NCBI GenBank assembly: GCA_002429965.1
Contig: DJBG01000210.1
Location: 29,236 to 38,706, forward strand
Direction of reading: 5' to 3'
DNA: 9,471 nucleotides
DNA from: Hungatella sp. UBA5982
GTDB lineage: Bacteria; Bacillota; Clostridia; Lachnospirales; Lachnospiraceae
This document shows, in pieces, positions 7,285-9,471 of the stretch (position 1 is the stretch's first letter; each line of letters starts with the position of its first letter). Under the pieces are notes generated by a model. The model was not told the DNA's origin, did no database searches, and saw nothing but the letters and a program-made list of their open reading frames with translations. A program made the position numbers and the translations under genes.

Positions 7285-7791
7285 ATGGACAACAGTATAT
7301 TGAATCAGTTAGCGGTTGATCCTGCTTTTTTAATCATTGGATTAGCTGTAATTACCATGATATTACTGATCGTTGTAATCATATGCCTGGTTCAAATGAG
7401 AAAGCTATATCGCAGATACGACTATTTTATGAGGGGAAAAGATGCGGAGACCCTGGAAGAGATTATTATGGAGCAAATGGAGGATATTGCGGAACTAAAA
7501 GCGGAAGACCGCGCCAATAAAGACTCTCTTCGTAATACCAACAAAAATTACAGAAGTGCTTTCCAGAAATTCGGACTTATAAAATACAATGCGTTTAAAG
7601 GGATGGGCGGAAACTTAAGCTTTGCAATGGCAATCCTTGATTATACAAATTCCGGTTTTGTTTTAAATTCCGTTCATAGCCGGGAAGGATGTTATGTTTA
7701 CATCAAGGAAGTGGAAAGAGGAGAAACAGATGTCTTGCTTGGAAGTGAGGAAAAGGATGCATTGGAGCAGGCATTGGGATATCATTCATAA
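7285..7791 (+). CDS. DUF4446 family single-pass membrane protein
   Basis: The first residues are followed by one strong transmembrane helix (about 14-37: FLIIGLAVITMILLIVVIICLV). After a basic stop-transfer segment (KLYRRYDYFMR) comes an acidic, probably coiled-coil region (about 55-90) and a compact domain with FGLIKYNAFKGMGGNLSFAMAILDYTNSGFVL (96-127) and SREGCYVYIKEV. That KYNAF/GGNLSFA/LD pattern is how I recognise DUF4446, a Firmicute family of unknown function usually found just after parB. The positive-inside rule puts the globular part in the cytoplasm. ATG 7285 follows GAGGA (7273-7277) by 7 nt and lies 24 nt after parB, so it is the last gene of the par operon. A role in attaching or positioning the segregation machinery at the membrane is conceivable from context only. 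Confidence 0.85.
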   Translation: MDNSILNQLAVDPAFLIIGLAVITMILLIVVIICLVQMRKLYRRYDYFMRGKDAETLEEIIMEQMEDIAELKAEDRANKDSLRNTNKNYRSAFQKFGLIKYNAFKGMGGNLSFAMAILDYTNSGFVLNSVHSREGCYVYIKEVERGETDVLLGSEEKDALEQALGYHS

Positions 7792-7828
7792 AAAACCAGG
7801 TGCGGTAAAAGCTGCACCTGGTTTTTTA
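7791..7828. terminator. Strong bidirectional terminator
   Basis: ACCAGGTGC (7795-7803) pairs perfectly with GCACCTGGT (7814-7822). The stem is extended by A/T pairs, has a 10-nt loop, and is followed by TTTTTT on the + strand. On the - strand the A run at 7791-7795 becomes the U tract. It starts at the last base of the DUF4446 stop codon and serves the par operon. It can also stop the convergent pantothenate kinase transcript, whose coding region ends about 70 nt away. Confidence 0.9.
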
Positions 7829-7896
7829 TAATGGTAAAACAAAAAACTTTTTTATCAAAACCTATGATAGTATAATTTGTTTTAGTTTACAATAAT

Positions 7897-8763
7897 TTAT
7901 GAAGGTTTATTATCGGATGGGTATACGATCTGCCTCATCTCCATATGGCGTTCCTCTGTAAGTGCTGCTCCGATGGCAGTACCGTATTCTGCCTGGTCCG
8001 GTATGATAAAATGGACATGAAACATGGTTTCAAGGGATTGAAAGATGCCTTTGCACTGGGGGAATTTTGCCAGGTTTCCGGTCATGACAAAATTGGTGAT
8101 ATTGCTGTTCAGTGAAGATAAAATAGCGGATTTTCCAATAACCTGAAGTACCATATTAATGATTCCTACAGCAATATCCTCGTCAGATGCAAGGTTGCGT
8201 ACCTTACCGAAGTTAGAGGCTGTAGCAGTAAGAGGAAGGCCGGGAAGGGGAGTTCTGGAGATATCTTGTATCTGGAGATCAATGTTGCTAATGTTTCCCT
8301 TGCTTGCAAGTTCCATGATCAGAGAGATATCCTGGGTTTTTAAAAGGAGGCTTGAAAGGCCGAGGATGGTTCCTCCTCCGATGCCGATTCCTCCGGTGTG
8401 GGTAATTTTATCTCCAATTACCTGGACAAGAGAGGTTCCTGTTCCCATACTCACGACGATTAAGTCGTTCAATCCTGTAAAGTATTGTCCTCCCAGACCA
8501 TTGCAAGTGAATTCGTCTACCTTATAAGTAGGAATTCCGTATAAAGGCTGTTCTACGTAAGCGCTGCCAACCCCTGTGATCATAATCTTTTCAATTTCAT
8601 TCAACTGGATGTTGTTTTCATAGATGAATTTTCCAAGAGCTCCAAACAGTGATTCTATTGGGTTATCAGCTTTAACAAAAGTAGGAATTTTTAATTTATT
8701 ATCTTGAAATCCTACAATTTTAGTGGTACTTCCTCCAAGATCAATTCCAATTGTAATTTTCAT
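7897..8763 (-). CDS. coaW: Type II pantothenate kinase (CoaW-like)
   Basis: This enzyme phosphorylates pantothenate with ATP, the first step of coenzyme A synthesis in the cytosol. It belongs to the actin-like ASKHA fold. The sequence shows the phosphate-1 motif GIDLGGSTTK (6-15), VDEF (82-85) with Glu84 as the probable catalytic acid by comparison with the Staphylococcus aureus enzyme, the phosphate-2 motif VSMGTGTSLV (104-113), TGGIGIGGGTILGL (123-136), a LTATASNFGKV block (178-188) matching the LTAANFGHV type in the family, VMTGNLAKFP and AEYGTAIGAAL. At 288 aa it is slightly longer than the Staphylococcus enzyme. Type II enzymes of bacteria are often insensitive to CoA feedback, but this cannot be read here. 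ATG 8763 has AAGGGG at 8780-8775, 11 nt away, a fairly weak site. It is a single gene, divergent from adhE. Confidence 0.9.
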   Translation of the reverse strand: MKITIGIDLGGSTTKIVGFQDNKLKIPTFVKADNPIESLFGALGKFIYENNIQLNEIEKIMITGVGSAYVEQPLYGIPTYKVDEFTCNGLGGQYFTGLNDLIVVSMGTGTSLVQVIGDKITHTGGIGIGGGTILGLSSLLLKTQDISLIMELASKGNISNIDLQIQDISRTPLPGLPLTATASNFGKVRNLASDEDIAVGIINMVLQVIGKSAILSSLNSNITNFVMTGNLAKFPQCKGIFQSLETMFHVHFIIPDQAEYGTAIGAALTEERHMEMRQIVYPSDNKPS

Positions 8764-8788
8764 AATCTTAAAATCCCCTTATTCTTGT

Positions 8789-8818
8789 ATATTAAAACAA
8801 TATAATCTTACCTGTAAA
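8789..8818 (-). promoter_or_regulatory. Possible promoter of the pantothenate kinase gene
   Basis: On the - strand, TTTACA (8818-8813) is separated by 18 bp from TAATAT (8794-8789). A start near 8782 would leave a very short leader containing the AAGGGG ribosome binding site. The match is moderate, and this AT-rich sequence offers other -10-like hexamers. Confidence 0.45.
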
Positions 8819-8829
8819 AGAACGGTGTT

Positions 8830-8976
8830 TTAGGTAACATAATTATATTTAAGCACAGACAAACCTGCAATGCTAAGGCTTACTATATCATACATGATGC
8901 GCATTGCCAAGTTTTTAAATCCGTCCAAAGACCGAATATCATACTTTTCCTTAAGAATAAGCCAGGAAGTAGATGC
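8830..8976 (-). pseudogene. Possible decayed ORF fragment, function unrecognised
   Basis: On the - strand, a reading frame of 48 codons runs from just after a stop (8979-8977) to TAA at 8832-8830. It contains LILKEKYDIRSLDGFK and NLAMRIMYDIVSLSIAGLS, a protein-like amphipathic composition, in contrast to the AT-rich noise around it. It has no good start codon or ribosome binding site. The pattern resembles the C-terminal tail of some transposases, but I cannot name a family, and chance is possible. The putative promoter of the pantothenate kinase gene begins just beyond its stop. Confidence 0.2.
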
Positions 8977-9016
8977 TCAGAATATGTTTTATATGAAAAA
9001 GAGCTGTATGATTAAG

Positions 9017-9079
9017 TTAAACCTTGTATTAAAATAAATAATATGAGATTTGAATAAAAAATAGCTTGAACCTTGTATT
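9017..9079 (+). repeat. 14-bp imperfect direct repeat upstream of adhE
   Basis: TTAAACCTTGTATT (9017-9030) and TTGAACCTTGTATT (9066-9079) are identical at 13 of 14 positions, start 49 bp apart and lie upstream of the adhE -35 element. They could be binding sites for an activator or repressor, or a local duplication. The rest of 8833-9097 shows no gene other than the possible remnant at 8830-8976. Confidence 0.45.
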
Positions 9080-9097
9080 TTTTTGTAAGATATAACA

Positions 9098-9126
9098 TTG
9101 ACAAAAAAATAACAATAACATATAAT
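9098..9126 (+). promoter_or_regulatory. Consensus sigma-A promoter of the adhE-like gene
   Basis: TTGACA (9098-9103) and TATAAT (9121-9126) are both perfect consensus hexamers with a 17-bp spacer. Transcription should start near 9133, giving a leader of about 70 nt. A promoter this strong suits a highly expressed fermentation enzyme, and such promoters are usually held in check by a repressor. Confidence 0.85.
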
Positions 9127-9132
9127 GAAATT

Positions 9133-9161
9133 ACGATAGATCGTTAAAAAAATATCGATAT
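9133..9161. promoter_or_regulatory. CGAT palindromes at the adhE transcription start (operator candidate)
   Basis: ACGAT-AG-ATCGT (9133-9144) is an inverted repeat lying on the predicted start site. ATATCGATAT (9152-9161) is a perfect 10-bp palindrome a few bases downstream. Repressor sites are often placed here. The redox regulator Rex controls adhE in many Clostridia, but the expected TTGTTAA-N4-TTAACAA is not present in clear form, so no regulator is assigned. Confidence 0.3.
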
Positions 9162-9202
9162 AAAAATACCTATTGAACATATTTAAAAATTGGAGGAAAA
9201 TC

Positions 9203-9471
9203 ATGATGGCAAAGAAAGAAGAACAGGTAAGAATTCCTGAGATCATTGATAGTGTTGATGCCCTGATTGCAAAGATGGAAGCCATGAAAGAGGCTCAGAG
9301 AGTATTTGCTTCCTTCACCCAGGAACAGGTGGATAAGATCTTTTTTGAAGCAGCAAGTGCTGCCAACAAGTTAAGAATTCCTCTGGCAAAAATGGCTGTA
9401 GAAGAAACCGGCATGGGTGTTGTGGAAGATAAGGTCATTAAGAACAACTATGCTGCAGAATATATTTATAA
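9203..9471 (+). CDS. adhE: Bifunctional aldehyde/alcohol dehydrogenase AdhE, N-terminal part (cut by window end)
   Basis: The first 89 codons are present. They read MMAKKEEQVRIPEIIDSV, then LIAKMEAMKEAQRVFASFTQ and EQVDKIFFEAASAANKLRIPLAKMAVEETGMGVVEDKVIKNNYAAEYIY. This is the start of the CoA-acylating acetaldehyde dehydrogenase domain of AdhE; the LAKMAVEETGMGVVEDKVIKN stretch is highly characteristic. The full enzyme converts acetyl-CoA to acetaldehyde and then ethanol with NADH, and forms spirosomes. A stand-alone acylating aldehyde dehydrogenase would look much the same over this part, and the Fe-dependent alcohol dehydrogenase half lies outside. GGAGG (9192-9196) is 6 nt before ATG 9203 and 9 nt before the adjacent in-frame ATG 9206; either could be used. 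The gene has its own perfect promoter. Confidence 0.85.
   Translation, partial: MMAKKEEQVRIPEIIDSVDALIAKMEAMKEAQRVFASFTQEQVDKIFFEAASAANKLRIPLAKMAVEETGMGVVEDKVIKNNYAAEYIY

Noticed and set aside
8159..8527. 122-codon open frame on the + strand inside the pantothenate kinase gene
   Set aside because: It lies entirely antisense to a well-supported kinase with conserved motifs, has no ribosome binding site, and its composition is that of a shadow frame.
8989..9285. 98-codon open frame on the - strand across the adhE promoter and start
   Set aside because: It is made of AT-rich Phe/Ile/Tyr runs, overlaps the perfect adhE promoter and the adhE coding start, and has no supporting features.
1..9471. 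CRISPR array, tRNA or rRNA genes, intact insertion sequence or prophage genes
   Set aside because: No regularly spaced repeats, tRNA cloverleaf-like segments, rRNA sequence, or transposase or phage-like proteins were recognised beyond the uncertain remnant at 8830-8976.

Overview
The window looks like a chromosome segment from a low-to-moderate GC anaerobic Firmicute, most likely class Clostridia and probably Lachnospiraceae (Lacrimispora / Clostridium saccharolyticum type). The evidence is the gene order mnmE-mnmG-rsmG-parA-parB, which in Firmicutes sits beside the replication origin, plus strong AGGAGG-type ribosome binding sites, a type II pantothenate kinase, a DUF4446 protein after parB, and the start of a fermentative adhE-like gene. 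The assignment is by gene content and protein character; no database search was possible.

Positions 1-4141 (+) carry a tRNA and rRNA modification cluster: mnmE (tRNA U34 GTPase), mnmG (its FAD partner) and rsmG (16S rRNA m7G methyltransferase). The genes are closely spaced and each has its own Shine-Dalgarno sequence. A terminator-like hairpin lies just before mnmE, leaving little room for a separate promoter.

Positions 4142-5542 are the unusual part. A gene for a membrane-anchored alpha/beta-hydrolase-fold protein (-) is bracketed by two perfect 16-bp parS sites (TGTTTCACGTGAAACA). All three catalytic-triad positions of this protein appear to be substituted, so it may be a non-catalytic member of the fold. 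The first parS lies exactly where rsmG and the hydrolase gene converge and also has the shape of a two-way terminator. The second lies upstream of the parA promoter, which is followed by a structured leader of about 125 nt with two hairpins.

Positions 5543-7791 (+) are the chromosome segregation operon: parA (soj), parB (spo0J) and a DUF4446 membrane protein. It ends at a strong bidirectional terminator shared with the convergent gene that follows. ParB should load on the two parS sites, and ParA should act on ParB-DNA complexes.

Positions 7897-8763 (-) encode a type II pantothenate kinase (first step of CoA synthesis). After an AT-rich intergenic region of about 440 bp comes a gene on the + strand resembling the N-terminus of the bifunctional aldehyde/alcohol dehydrogenase AdhE. 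It is driven by a full-consensus sigma-A promoter and cut off by the window end. The intergenic region holds a possible decayed ORF, a 14-bp imperfect direct repeat and small CGAT-containing palindromes near the adhE transcription start.

Most of the window is conserved housekeeping sequence. The best candidates for something less described are the parS-bracketed degenerate hydrolase, the parS/terminator overlap and the parA leader.
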